Assembly: GCF_003254395.2 (NCBI RefSeq)
Contig: NC_037646.1
Coordinates: forward strand, 4,666,381 to 4,730,380
Direction: 5' to 3'
From: Apis mellifera
Lineage: Eukaryota; Arthropoda; Insecta; Hymenoptera; Apidae
DNA: 64,000 nucleotides
A model generated the notes under the pieces. The model worked only from the letters and a program-made list of their open reading frames with translations. It was not told where the DNA came from and ran no database searches. A program made the translations under genes and the position numbers. Shown here one piece after another: positions 1-12,089 of the stretch; positions within the stretch are counted from its first letter, which is position 1; each line of letters begins with the position of its first letter.

Positions 1-960
1 CCGATGAACGATTACGCTAATAATTACACTCGCATAAATCGAAAAGTAAATTGGAAACGCGTACTGATTTTGCGTGGGGGAGTTAATTCCGCCTGAATAA
101 TCGGAGATTAATTATGATGTCACGTATGTGTATCATTTGCAACAGATTTCGCGCGCATTAAGTTGGTAATTTACCGATATATTAACCGGTATTCCCAATC
201 TGTTAATTTCATCTGGACGAGGGCGTAATTAAATCGAGTATCCTTCATTTTTTCGAAGATCGAAGAGAAGAGAAGAGTGAAAAACGAGATAACAAGGGCC
301 AAAGTAATTGCACAGAGGACATCTAAGTTAGGAGATTGAATTTGGCCAATGCCGCTTCATAGACAAAGATGTTCGACTTGAACGACTTCAGAATTTGATA
401 ACGACCGTGCAGAACTTCACGAAGATCTCTAATGTATGCATTTATTGAATATTCCTATCCGAAATCGAATCACCTAGCTGGTAAAAGAGAAATACGAAAT
501 TAGTTTATTATTATAAAAATGATTTTGCAATCCAATAAACTAATATTATTGATACAATTTAATACTAATGAAAGAATATTTAAAAAATTTGCAAAAATTG
601 TTTTGATAGTAATAGTACGAAGCGTGTAATTTTTGTTATAAATTAATATAACATTCAAACAAAAAAGAAAGGATGAAGCAATCTGAAGGAACTATGAAAC
701 CGCGATTTATAGAAAAATGTAGTGGAAAAGATAACAAAAATAATATGAAAATTATCAAATTAAAAATGTATAATAAAAATAAACGCAAAAAATTTACAAA
801 AATAATTAAACTTTAGTCTTTAAAGTCGAAATAACAAACTGTATAATTATGCACGAATGAAATCTTGAATTTTCATGTAATGAACGCGAAAAAAAATTAA
901 AAATTTTATCATCAAAATCTATTCAGGAACTAGAGGAAGTCATGCCATTGAAGTCACTTT
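1..960. other. AT-rich non-coding DNA
   Basis: No convincing exon is visible. The first 480 bases are moderately AT-rich with scattered CpG. From about 481 to 920 the sequence becomes strongly AT-rich, with runs of A and T and stop codons in all frames every few codons. No inverted repeats or tandem units stand out before the repeat that begins near 961. Confidence 0.6.
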
Positions 961-1600
961 TTGATTTATCCCGATATCTCAATCCGTTGCCGAGATATAA
1001 GGATTCAAAGTGTCTATAGCGATTGACGTAGAGCAGAAAAACTGAATGGTGGCGCCATCTATTGACCGATATATTTTTTCTCAGCGTAGTACGCATTTCC
1101 AGGAATCGCGTCTGTCGCTTGTCTGGAATTTGGTATAGGTCAGTTAGGCGAGGTGCGAGCGAGAGGTCCGAATAAGCGACAAGGATGGAGATAGTAAGCG
1201 ATTAAAAATTACCCTTTCCTTTACACGACGATATCTCGGCAACCGGAAGTCGTATCGGAAAAAATCAAAAAGCATTTCAAAGGGCAAGGTTCCGCGCTTC
1301 TAACGATCTCTGATTCATTAACCGGAAGTCGTTGCTTTCGGAGTTATAGCGGTTCAAAGTTCTCCTAATTTTAATAGGATTTAAACCCGTTTAAAACGAA
1401 TGGTTAGAAATCACTTCTTTCTTTAAGATGATATCTTGGGAACCGGAAGTCGTATCGGGATAAATGAAAGGGCGTTTTAAAGGGTAAGATTCCATGATTC
1501 TAGTGGTCTTTCATTCATTGATCGGAAGTGATTATTTCCGAAGTTATAGAGGTTTAAATTTTGTCTAAATTTTGATCGAGTTTTATTCTTTATTTTATCA
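961..1600. repeat. Degenerate 200-bp tandem repeat with GGAAGT cores
   Basis: Two copies align with an exact 200-base offset and no indels over about 1211-1580. AACCGGAAGT at 1241-1250 matches 1441-1450, ACCGGAAGTC at 1321-1330 matches ATCGGAAGTG at 1521-1530, and the flanks ATATCTCGGC and ATATCTTGGG also align at +200. Each copy carries two GGAAGT cores 80 bases apart, so the unit has an internal half-repeat. A third, partial relative lies at 961-1012: CGAGATATAAGGATTCAAAG at 991-1010 resembles 1339-1360. The CCGGAAGT core equals the ETS-family binding consensus. Whether any protein binds here is inference. It could equally be an old minisatellite or a fragment of a dispersed repeat. Confidence 0.8.
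1046..1066 (-). promoter_or_regulatory. CTCF-like site
   Basis: Read on the minus strand the site contains AATAGATGGCGCCACC, which holds the core AGATGGCGC of the insect and vertebrate CTCF consensus. It sits just left of the 200-bp tandem repeat. Factor identity is inferred from the motif alone; a single match of this length can arise by chance. Confidence 0.35.
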
Positions 1601-2720
1601 TATGATCTTTGAAATTAATGATACGTGAATATCAACGAGATCTCATATAAAGTGTAGTTTCGCGCAACGAAGCGGAACGTATTTTATCGCTTCGAATGTC
1701 CAACTTATTTGACGTTGACACTCGAGATTGTGAAACAGCTATAGCATTAATCTGTAATACAATGTGGTTGAAATCCGAATCTAGTTACGACCACTGTGTA
1801 GTGCGTGCTGCATATAACACTGTCTAGAAATTAGTAATAGAACCACGCAGATACTATGTTTCAGGTGTGACGCGTAAAATTAGCCGAGTAGCCCGCTAGC
1901 TTTAGGAGATTTTTCATTCTTACCTCGAATATAAATCCCCTTTCAACTAAACCTCTTGCCTCGGAGGCTCCTCCATATTTTTTTTTCTCTTTTTTTTCCT
2001 TTTTGCTATTTTTTTTTTTTTTGGACAATTTATATCGTTGAATTTATGACATACATACGTCTACCTGCCTCCCACGCAACATTAAATCTTAACTGCTATT
2101 TTTGAAAATTTATTTGAGAAACTCTAAATTGAAACATCAAGATCCATTGAATTGTCCGAAAAAGATATATTTCTACATTTTTATGGATAAAAATATATCT
2201 TTCGATTGATAATTTGTGATTGGGAAGTGATATTGGTAATCAATTAAATAATATATTGAAAAAGCAAAAGAATAGAAGAATATAAAAGATAAAGTATTTT
2301 TATAATAAAATATTTAAAAACAAATATATATAAATATTTTAATCAATCCGTTATAAAATAATATTTATTACTATAAAATAATATTTAAAAAAATCTACAA
2401 ATATCCCAATTTTATGATGCATATTTCACATCCAATACATTTCCTCATACATTTATGGATTAAATATGCGACAGGAATAAATACCGCGTTTAATGTAAAA
2501 AAAATAAAATATATCAATAAAACAATCTATAAAAATATCCCTTTTATCCGTTTTAAAACCTGTAATTAATCCTCATACCTCAAAATCTCTCAGAAACGTA
2601 CAATTCGCCAATAAAAAAAAAAAAAATAAATTACATCTCCCTTCCTTTCACACGATTCACGTTCATTCACATCCGTCTATATCTTCCTTCTATATATAAT
2701 AAAATCGAAGAAACGCCTCT
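1601..2720. other. Non-coding, T-tract and AT desert
   Basis: A pyrimidine-rich stretch runs from about 1977 to 2022 with T runs interrupted by C. From about 2090 to 2620 the DNA is very AT-rich with A8-A13 runs. On the minus strand TTCGAG|GTAAGAAT at about 1921 is a good splice-donor match, but the segment upstream of it has stops and no acceptor. I see no gene here. Confidence 0.5.
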
Positions 2721-4420
2721 CTTTATTTTTTCTTTTTCTTCACGAAACAAAGAAGAAATCGAAGCTTGCAGCAGAATGATCGATGCAACTCGACAGCGAT
2801 CGTCCATCAGCGAACCCTCATTAAACCACCTCTCCGATAATAAGCTACGAAGCCACGATCGCTTATCTCAGATTTAGTGTGTCCTCTGGCCCCGGTACAG
2901 AGGCTTATCGAGGAACCATCGAGCCTTTCTCCCCGTCGAATTCCCTCTTTGAACAGTCTTTTCTCCAGTCTTCCTCCTCCCCTATCGCGAAATCGTGGAA
3001 TCTCGATCGTCTTCTCCCGCCCTCCTCGATCCTTTTTCGATGACTACCCCCAAAATGGAGGGGGGCTGCAACGATTCGCCCAGAAACAGAGATAACAAGG
3101 GGCTGAGAGGGCCAAAACATCTTCCTCCGCGGCCTTCTTGGCGCTTCGTTATAACGTCGTAACGACACGTTTCGTGTCGACACGAGGGCTTGAAGATTCC
3201 TCGTAGACCGCGGCACCGTTTCCTTCCTTCCTTCTCTCACCCCCTCCTCTTATCACACCCCCGTGCCCTAAATTCCGCGCTACAATTCCGCTCCTCCGTT
3301 AAGTAATTTGCTTTCGTGATTGATGCATCCATCGATGGAGCATTGGGCTGCTTCCTTTCTCGTATATTGGGGATGCGATAGAGGAGGCTTTGTTTGGCAT
3401 ATCTGACGATAGAGTTTGAGGAATATATTATCCTTTTCTTTTCTAAAATTTATTCATTTTAGAAAAATCGTTGTGAATCATTGTGATCGTCAAGAATAAA
3501 GCAAATTTAGAAGCAAATTGTAGATTTAATTATTGTTTGATGAACTATACAATGATTATTGTACGAATTTTTTCATCATTATTGTATATTTAATACAATC
3601 ACAATAGAATTAATTCAAATTGAAATAATTATTCTTAGAAACACTCTTCCATCCCAATTCCACCGAATTTTCTTCTTTCCTCTCGCATAGTATGCGTCTC
3701 TCATATTGTTAAGCAGTCCACGCAGTCATCCTTCGGAATAATTCACGGAGATTGGGTTAATCTGTGTGCCTAAGTGATGAGGCAGGTACACGTCGGTGTC
3801 GAAACCTGATTTCAGAAAGAGAGATGATAACCGCCCCTGCTGGTGGTTGTACACACTCGAGTTGGAACACACTGGATTCGTTAAGCAACGGATACGTGAC
3901 CACCCGGATGCACCACCTTTTGGGGAAAAAAGGGGAGAGACGAAACAAGAGAGAGAGAGAGAAGGGGCAGAGCGTGGAAAGCAGAATGCCACAAAATGCC
4001 ACAAAAGCGCGTAAAATATTATATGGGCCCGGTGGCACTGATTGGACAGGTCCGATGGCACACGGGCAGAGAGGCACTGTAACGCGAGATACGTGCGTGG
4101 ATCAAAGAATGCGAGTATTTCGGGGCGTAGTATGCTTAAACGCGGTTATGTCTCTCGTTATAAATATGTACCTGTGTGTGTATGTGTGCGTGTGTATACA
4201 TATTCGTGGGGAGGGTGAGGAGGAAAGGATATATCGACGTCCAATTATAATCCACTCTCGTGACACGGGATTCGGTTACTCTGACGAGCAGACATCCGTG
4301 ACGCGGCCGGCTTTGCTCGCCCACTCGTTTCCCCGCGCAATGACATAACGATGAATAATACATATTATACGGACGCGCGATAACGCACGTCGTATTTGGG
4401 ATTTCGAGGAAGGTGGGGGG
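2721..4420. other. GC-richer non-coding island with (TG)n
   Basis: Open frames of 72-194 codons overlap one another on both strands (2877-3240, 3726-4348) with no recognisable domain, and the longest runs through a TG/TA microsatellite. This pattern suggests CpG-containing non-coding DNA, not a gene. A purine tract with (GA)n lies at about 3945-3965. No exon pair with matching splice sites was found. Confidence 0.45.
4173..4200. repeat. (TG)n/(TA) microsatellite
   Basis: An interrupted run of alternating TG dinucleotides ends in TATACA. It encodes the artificial-looking VYVCVC segment of an overlapping frame. Confidence 0.8.
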
Positions 4421-4626
4421 GAAATTTGTTTTCTTTCTTTGAATTTTGTGGATTTTTTTTTTGAGAAGGATAGTTGGTTTTGTAAGATAGAGGGATGTTG
4501 AGTTAGAATTTGAGAGATTTGATATTTGATTGTCTTTGAATTTTGTTTGTTTGTTTGTTCTTTGACAAGATGATGAGTATTTGAATGAGATGTTCAATTT
4601 TCTTTTTCGTTTCTCGAGAGAAATTT

Positions 4627-4664
4627 TTATTATTATTATTATTGTTATTATTGTTATTATCATT
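4627..4664. repeat. (TTA)n microsatellite
   Basis: Twelve or so TTA/TTG trinucleotides in a row. On the minus strand this reads as a poly-asparagine stretch, which explains the open frame there. Confidence 0.85.
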
Positions 4665-7080
4665 GAAGCTTCTTGATTGATTACGGGGTAGACGAAGGTG
4701 ATCGGTTTCTGTCGCATGCGTGCACAAGAGACGCGATAGATAATATTGTATTAAAGTAGCCCCATCATGTTTGTCAATTTAATACTGCTATGCCGTGTAT
4801 GATGACTTGATCGATGAGCGCACGATACGTTGAGTTGTATTACTTTACGTAATAACACTCGAAGATATGTATAAGGGATCATCTTTGATGGAAGTAATAT
4901 CCAATTGAGATAAAAAGAAAAGAAAGATCGTATATAAAAATTTATTCTGTATCCTAACTTTTATCCTACAATGAAAACGAAATTGCAAGAATTCTCCAAA
5001 ATTATGTAACGAGTTAACAATACTTGAAAAAGAGAGGAAAAAAGAAAGAAGGAATGGAAAAAAAATTCTTTTGAAAAAGTCGACAAAAATTGAAAACATC
5101 GGCCAATTTTTAAACAAAAGAGACGCGTTACCCGATGTCGACTCGGCGATGGATTTCACTCCATTTTATTTTCATTTCAGATGTAATTTTAAAAAAGTTT
5201 CCGCCATCCGAAGTCGCGGAAAAATTGCGAAATGGCAACAAGCGGGGAGCAACGTTATCCGATAAAATAATATAAAACGCGGCTGCCATGTTGAGTGCAA
5301 CGTGCATAGTTGGCGCGTTTTTTAATGCATCCAAACCCCTTCCCTTTGTTGCATCGCGACGTACCGTTCAATTCGTATTAATGGGATAAGATAATGCGTT
5401 TAAAAGATGGCCAAAACGTTCCACGTAGGGCGATAAATTTCAACTGCAATCGCGCACGATGTAAATGGACCGGCGGTGGGCCATGGAAGTCGATGGAACT
5501 GTTCCTTAATCGCTCCTGAGGAAGTTGCGATTTAAAAGATCGAAGTAAGTTGCAATCGTGAAGATGAGACGCGAATACGTAAACAGTGAAGCTCATTGTT
5601 ATAAAGAGAGAGAGAGAGAGAGGGGAGAGAGATAGAGAAAGGGAGTAGTTCCTTCAAATTCTGCTCGAAGACCGTTTATTTCGGTTACGTTCGTTGCATT
5701 ATTCAGAAAACAAAAAAAGGAGGAAGTGGCGAATTGAAGTTTACGAATTTGCGAGGAGGATTAATAAAATGAGGGAAGCGATGTTTCTGGATTAATATTG
5801 ATTAATTGGACGAAGGAGAAGAGGGATTTTTAAATGTTCTATTTACTTAATGACGAATATGGGGAGTAATGGAAAGAGAGGAAAAAGTTTGTGCTGCATT
5901 TCTTCGTGAGTTCTGTTTTATTGCAATTAGATTTTTTATCATACGCATTTTTTTTTATATGCATGGATATAAAATTAATGTTTCTGCTTTATATAATATT
6001 ATTTAATCCATAGTTCTTTCTTTCAAGCAATGAATTCGGGAAATAAAAAATTCGAAGTTCGGATAATATCATTAAAAATTAAAGCATGGGAACTGGGCTC
6101 GACATTTTCTTGAATGCTTTTAACCTTTTTGGATAAAAACATCGTTTTTTGGGATGACAAAGCCTCTACTTTCTTTGCAAAAATAAATATTTTTCTTTCT
6201 AAATCGACGTGATCTTTGCAGTCAGAGTTCAAAAGACAAACAACTCAGAATAGAACGGACAAGAATAACGCATCCGCGATCCTGTTTCTACAAAAAAAAG
6301 AAAAGAAAAAAATCACTCTTTACTCCCTTCTCCGGTGAAGGGAAATTCTATTAGGCGAAGAACACAGAATTCCTCGTGCTTTTAATTTTTCATACCGCAA
6401 CTGGTACTTTAGATTGAAGTATCTTATCGCTTTTTAACGTGCTAATGGTGTTAATATTTATATTTTAAAATGTTTATTTTTCATTAAAGTTTCACTGTTT
6501 CTTTGAATTAATTTTTCATTTTAAAGAAGAGAAAAGAATACTGTTAAGAGAAAATTTACAGAAAGATTTGGGTGTACTGGATTTGTTGTAATATAATTCA
6601 GACGAAACTACTGTATTTGATACATAACCCAGAAAACAATCGCGAATACAATGGCAGTCGATAAAACACACAACACATACATATTCAACATTCTTTTTTC
6701 ATGTTTTATCTGAATAAAAACTCCTCCACTTTTTTTTCTTTTTTTTAATGCATATTGAATATTGAAAATAAAGGCATCGTTGACTTTGAAAGGCAGTCAT
6801 GTATCAATTTCAAAAATTCATATCCATATAACAATAAGTATCAGTTCTTTTGTATATTTTTTCAACACACTTTAATCGTTAAAAATAAAGGCTTTCAAAG
6901 ATTCAAGGATATCGATCCTTATTTAAAATACACTAAAAATTTTAAATCTCCAATTATTCTTAAAAAATAAAGATATTTTCTCAAAATTTTAAAATACTTT
7001 TCTATACAATAAACCAACGAATGATAATAAAATAATAAATTCCTATCGTTCAAACATCAAAAAAAAAAAAAAAAATTTCT
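4665..7080. other. Mostly AT-rich non-coding DNA
   Basis: A short (GA)n lies at 5604-5622. A splice-acceptor-like TTTTCATTTCAG ends near 5180, but no downstream donor keeps an open frame. 5660-7080 is AT-rich, with A/T homopolymers at about 6290, 6730 and 7060. Frames of up to 111 codons have no visible domain. Confidence 0.5.
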
Positions 7081-7218
7081 ATATTTACTCATCCCCACGA
7101 TTCTTCACCCCTTTTATCGAATTCAACGTCAATCGTGGTATTTACAGTAAATCTGCACCAAGATAAAGGAAGGGGTGAATTCGTTTTATCTGCATCTCTT
7201 CGTTCCTTTCGTTCCTAG

Positions 7219-7296
7219 TGGTAACATCCGATTGTTGTATTATTCCTGTGTCGCTTATCGACGTGCTCACCCTTCTCGTTCCCTATCCTTTGCGAG
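7219..7296 (+). other. Candidate 78-nt internal exon
   Basis: A long pyrimidine tract ends in TTCGTTCCTAG at 7208-7218 and gives a strong acceptor. The sequence TGCGAG|GTAAGA at 7291-7302 is a strong donor. The 78 bases between them are divisible by three and open in two of three frames. One frame reads through a hydrophobic stretch (IIPVSLIDVLTLLVPYPL) that could be a membrane helix. I do not recognise the peptide, and no adjoining exons were found. Chance pairing of splice-like sites is the main alternative. Confidence 0.2.
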
Positions 7297-7679
7297 GTAA
7301 GAAGCTGAGGGTTGCGTGGATTAGAGACAGTGTGTATGCGGGCCCAATCTCGGTGGAAATTCAAGACGAGAGATTCCGGATCGGCTTTGCCATAGTTGGA
7401 AATTACATTGGTGTAATCAGGCTTACCCTTCGATACGATCTTGAAATGTATGCCGTGTTCCTTGGATTAATGCAACGTTTACGAATATAATAAAAATCGT
7501 ATTTTATTTATTATATCTATAATATTAATGGATAAATTTAATACAATTTTCCCGAATAAAAATAATCTCATTTCAACTTCATTGAAAAGCCAAATACTTC
7601 ATTCAATCGAATAAAATAAAATTAAAAAAATAATAATAAGAAACTGGTATAAAATAAAGAGACCTGTCCTCTCTTTCTC

Positions 7680-8110
7680 TCTTCTTGCCCTTATTGTTAG
7701 CCATGTTTACAGCCAAGTTCGCGTTTCAAGAGCGCGAACAGGCCGGCACCGGCGTTGGCTCGACGTAAAATGCGAAATAGGCTGGCCCCAGGCGGTACGG
7801 TGACGTGAATCGCGTGACTCCGCTCGGTTCGCTACGCTCGCTCGCGAGAAAACCAAGCGGACGGATCCCTCCGCGCACACAGAACACTCACTCGAGGACT
7901 TTCTTCGAGTTTACTTTCTTTCTTTCTTTATTTTTTTCCTTTCTTTCTTTTCCATGAAAAACTATCCCTCGCTGCCCCTTGTAGTCTCTAGATATTTATA
8001 CCGTCAGCGCCTACCGGCGAGCGTTATCGAGACAGCGCACGCAATTCCGCTGGGACGAACAGGTTGGGAACGCTAACAAGGTACCCGCCAGTTGTATCGA
8101 TACGGAGGGA
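7680..8110. promoter_or_regulatory. CpG-rich island, possible promoter
   Basis: This stretch is markedly richer in C, G and CpG than its AT-rich surroundings. It contains a TGACGTGA element (CRE-like) near 7801, repeated CGCTCG steps at about 7825-7850, and a 7-bp hairpin GTTCGCG/CGCGAAC at 7717-7739 with a 9-nt loop. No start codon with a long frame follows on either strand, so a promoter role is only a possibility. Confidence 0.3.
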
Positions 8111-11100
8111 TGCTCATTTGTCGCGGTGCCTACACGAACTGTGTCGCTAATTCCACGTGAATCTCCTTCGAAGACAGGAGATTTTCTTCAACTCGAAGAT
8201 GAAGGGAGTTGATAGGGAATCGCTCGAACTGAGCTTTCCTCCTGTTGATTTAAGTGGTATTGTTGTTTTTATATATTATTATATATTTTATCATGATTTA
8301 GAATGTTGATAGATTAAGAGAAAGTGTGTTTCTTTATGAAACTGTGTGAATTTTTGTATTTTAAGGATCGATTGTTTATGTAATTGCTTATTTAACTTAA
8401 ATTTGTATTCGTATGAGTTATCTAGCTTGGATTAATATATTTTATTGGGAAAAAAATAGAAATTCAAATTGAAATATTTTATATTAACAATAAGTAAGTT
8501 GAATTAATGTTTGGACTTGGATAAATAAGATAATTTGAATTATCTTATTCGTGTTATATGAATAATTGAATACAGCATAAGGTAATGTTATTTTTTTGAA
8601 ATAAAGATAGAATAAGATGATAAAAATTAGACGGTTAAACTTAGAAATTTCGTACAATTCGCCTCACAATATATTCGTATTCGTTACTCACTTATATCTA
8701 CATGAATATATAAGAGTTGAAGATTCGGAGGCTTTGAGAGTTGAAAGTCTATTCCGCTTCTCAATAGCGATTGACGTATCATAAACTTACAAGGGAACGT
8801 CAAACTGAAACTTAAGACAATGTTCCTTCATGGTATATACTTGCTCGTGCCCTGTAGCGAGCTTGTAGGGGATATATGTAAAATTCAGACGATGTCTCAG
8901 AGTTTCTCGTTAACGTTTTCATCTTTTCGATATATCCAATGAAGGAGACTATTATAATCACGAAAATTTCAATGTTTCTCTTGTCAATTAATTTACAGAT
9001 GAAATTATTTGTTATATCCTTTATAAGATGATTAAAAAATTTGCAAAATTTGTTTCGATTTTTAATTTTTTCATCTTTGAAAAGATATTAAACAACAATT
9101 AATTTTTTATTAAGATATATTCCATCCACATATTTATACCAATTATGTCAATTAAAATCTTGAATTCAACAGATAAAAATCTCTTGGAGCATAAAATCCA
9201 ACAAAAAAGATCACGATCAATAAACAAAAATTAAACTAGAATTTTACACTATCCACATTTTAAATCTTAAAAAAAGTCATTTTTCCTTAACAATATTTGA
9301 AAAATAGAAAACTATTAAAAAAGTCATTGTACAACGAAATCCTCGTGCAAAGTTTATTTTAACGAAAGTCTCTTCTCTTTTCAACAAACTGCCTCCTTTT
9401 GATCGCGGATCCTTCTGTTTCGAAATTTTTTTCTCGGCACAAGCGAGGTGATTAATGCGCCGATGAGGAACATTTTTAAAAAACATAAGGTCGAATTAGC
9501 GACGTCTTGGCAATAGCCGAGGAAATTCCTTTTTTTTTGCAGGAAGTCGACGTTCCGTGCGCGACGGAAAGCAAGGCGTGGTACCGATTGCGTTTCCTTT
9601 TTTCTGCAATTAAACTCCCCTTGTTTCCATTCCCTGCTGGGGCCCATTAAGGTGTGGTACGACTTAAGCACACACTTACATTCCATTCTCCTCTCCCTCT
9701 TTCTGTCCGTTCCGCCTCGCTTCCTCCATCCATCCCTCGCCATTCTTTTCCATCCCTCTTTTCGGTATTCTTTTCTCGTCGAAGGAAACATCGATCTGCA
9801 TTTATTAAGATGTGATTTGCATTGAAAGCATAGATCCTTATGGAGCTGTCGGAACATCGAATCCTCCTTCTCCTTTTCTCCTCCTCTTCTTTCTCGCTTC
9901 TATCCATCTCCCCCGCTTTTATAATTCTTGAATGTTGTTGGATGTAAGTTGCGTTTCCGAGCAAACGAGTTGGAATAGTTTTGTGTAACGCGGATGAATT
10001 GTACGGTTTTCAAATTGAAACGAGGAAACTTGGGATGTATCTAGGTCGGCCTGATATCTTTCCCCCCTTTCCTCCATTTTTTCTTTATTATTTTCTTTTT
10101 TTTTTTTATTTGTTCCCTTATTTTTGTAATTCGATTTCAAACCGAGATGATATGCTATGCATAGTTGATTATGCATTGTTTGTTTCGGGATATTCGAAAT
10201 GAAATCGACGATGTTCCAAGAATTATTATATCGTTAAAATGTAAATGTATATCGTGAGATACATCGAATAAGAAATTCGATAATATTTTAAATGCAAGTG
10301 ATTAGAAATTTTGATGTGGCTCAAAATATATTAGAGCTGAATAATTAAAATATAAAGATATATAAATATAAATCATAAAATGATGAAATGAAATTATATA
10401 TATCTATTATTCTTATAATACATTAACATAAGAAAATACTTATATATAGAGAGAATCTTTATTTAAATTTTGTAAAAATTTTAACTTGCTAATTAACAAT
10501 TACAATTTTATTTAATTTCGACATTCTTTGAAATCACGTTTTTCAAATTTTTTTCCTGATGAAAGCGCTATTTGTCTCGCCAAAAAATGATTGAACATTA
10601 CAAAGCACGACGAATTGAAACGAAGGGAAATCGAAACACAAGAGAGCTGACACTTGGGGGCATCGTAAACGGCATTTTAATATTCTACAAACTGAGTGAA
10701 TATCGATGAGATTCTCGACAGGGTCTTACAATATTCAGGTTAAGGGGATTCGATCTTGTAGGCAACTTAAAGTCGTTCCAAAGAAATACAGTCGTTTAAG
10801 CGTAAGATGGATCCTTGTCCGGGAAAATCGAAAAGATCCTTGGATCAGCTCGTCAAGACATTCTAATCTTTCTTCATGTGTACGATATCATTGATTATAA
10901 TAATATAATGTTATTTTCATTGAAAATAATATTAAATAAAAACTAGATCGAGTTCTTATTATTATTGTATTTATAAAGAGAAGAGAGTTCTTTATAACTC
11001 AAAAAATTGTAAGGAAATAAAAGAAAAGAACATTTATTCTGTTCACAAGCGATTTCAGAATAGCATTAAGGCGAGTAATTAACTGCACAAAAGTTGGAAT

Positions 11101-12050
11101 TCTTCTTGTCACAGACTTCACGGCATATAAAGTGAAATGTACGTACAAAAATGTAATTTAATGTTTGTCAAAGTTCATTCCTATGCTATCGCGACAATTT
11201 TCTAAAAAAAGAAAATTTATTAAGCTAGAAATATAATTGAAAATTAAATTTTTAATAATGAAATTACTAAACTAGAGATTAAAAGTTTTTTTTTTATAAT
11301 TTTTCTTTAATTAAATAAATTACCAATTATTTATAAAAATAGTATAGATCTTTTGAAATTTGTATTTATATTTACAAAAAAAAAAACTCCTACTCTTTTT
11401 CACTTTTTCATTTATTCATACAAAATAGTATCATTAAAAAGTTTCGATTAAACGTTTAAACATTATGGACTTGTTTCCTTCTTAATTTCTCAGTCGATTT
11501 TAACGCGTCTTGCAGAATAATTCTAAACTGCTTTCCATATCTACATACAAAATGCAAACACGATCAACTTCAAAGTACAGACAAGGCATTTAATTTACTT
11601 AATCTCCATTTGATCTCCGTCTATGTTTTATTTACGATTTTACTTTAAGAAACAATTCTATTCATTCGTACATCGACTATACTGACATTTTCATTGCAAT
11701 TTTCTTGTCATCGAATGAGTATACTCCAAATAATCCAAACCCAAACTTGAATCTGAATTATTCTAACATCGAAATTTAAATTTAAATCCAGATTCTTATT
11801 TCCTTACATGATTGAATTTAGACTTGAAATTAAATTCATTAACTCGGATCTAAATCTAACCTAATTATCCGTATATTGGAATTAGAATTAAAAAAATAGC
11901 TCTGAAAGGGCGAAAATAAAGGACGAAGAAGAAAATAACAAGAAGGAGAATTAACAAAAAGGAGAAAATCGGCGAGAAATTAATTCCACCAAGAAACTTG
12001 ACACCAACCCGAGACCGCAAATAACGCTGGAAGCCAATAAAGCATCAACC
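8111..12050. other. AT-rich non-coding DNA
   Basis: 8250-9360 and 10200-12000 are very AT-rich with no frame of note. 9380-9970 is less so and carries purine-rich minus frames (up to 158 codons, Lys/Arg/Glu-rich) that come from a pyrimidine-rich plus strand. TTGGAT|GTAAGT at about 9942 resembles a plus-strand donor and the minus-strand match at about 9677 resembles another, but neither has a partner acceptor with an open frame. Confidence 0.5.

Positions 12051-12053
<3 letters not shown>

Positions 12054-12087
<34 letters not shown>
12054..12087. repeat. (AT)17 microsatellite
   Basis: Uninterrupted alternating AT over 34 bases. Confidence 0.95.

Positions 12088-12089
<2 letters not shown>

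Noticed and set aside
3764..4348. Longest plus-strand open frame, 194 codons
   Set aside because: It lacks an ATG at its first codon, overlaps open frames in other phases and on the other strand, and passes through a TG/TA microsatellite. No domain is recognisable.
4503..4727. Poly-asparagine protein
   Set aside because: Encoded by the (TTA)n microsatellite read on the minus strand.
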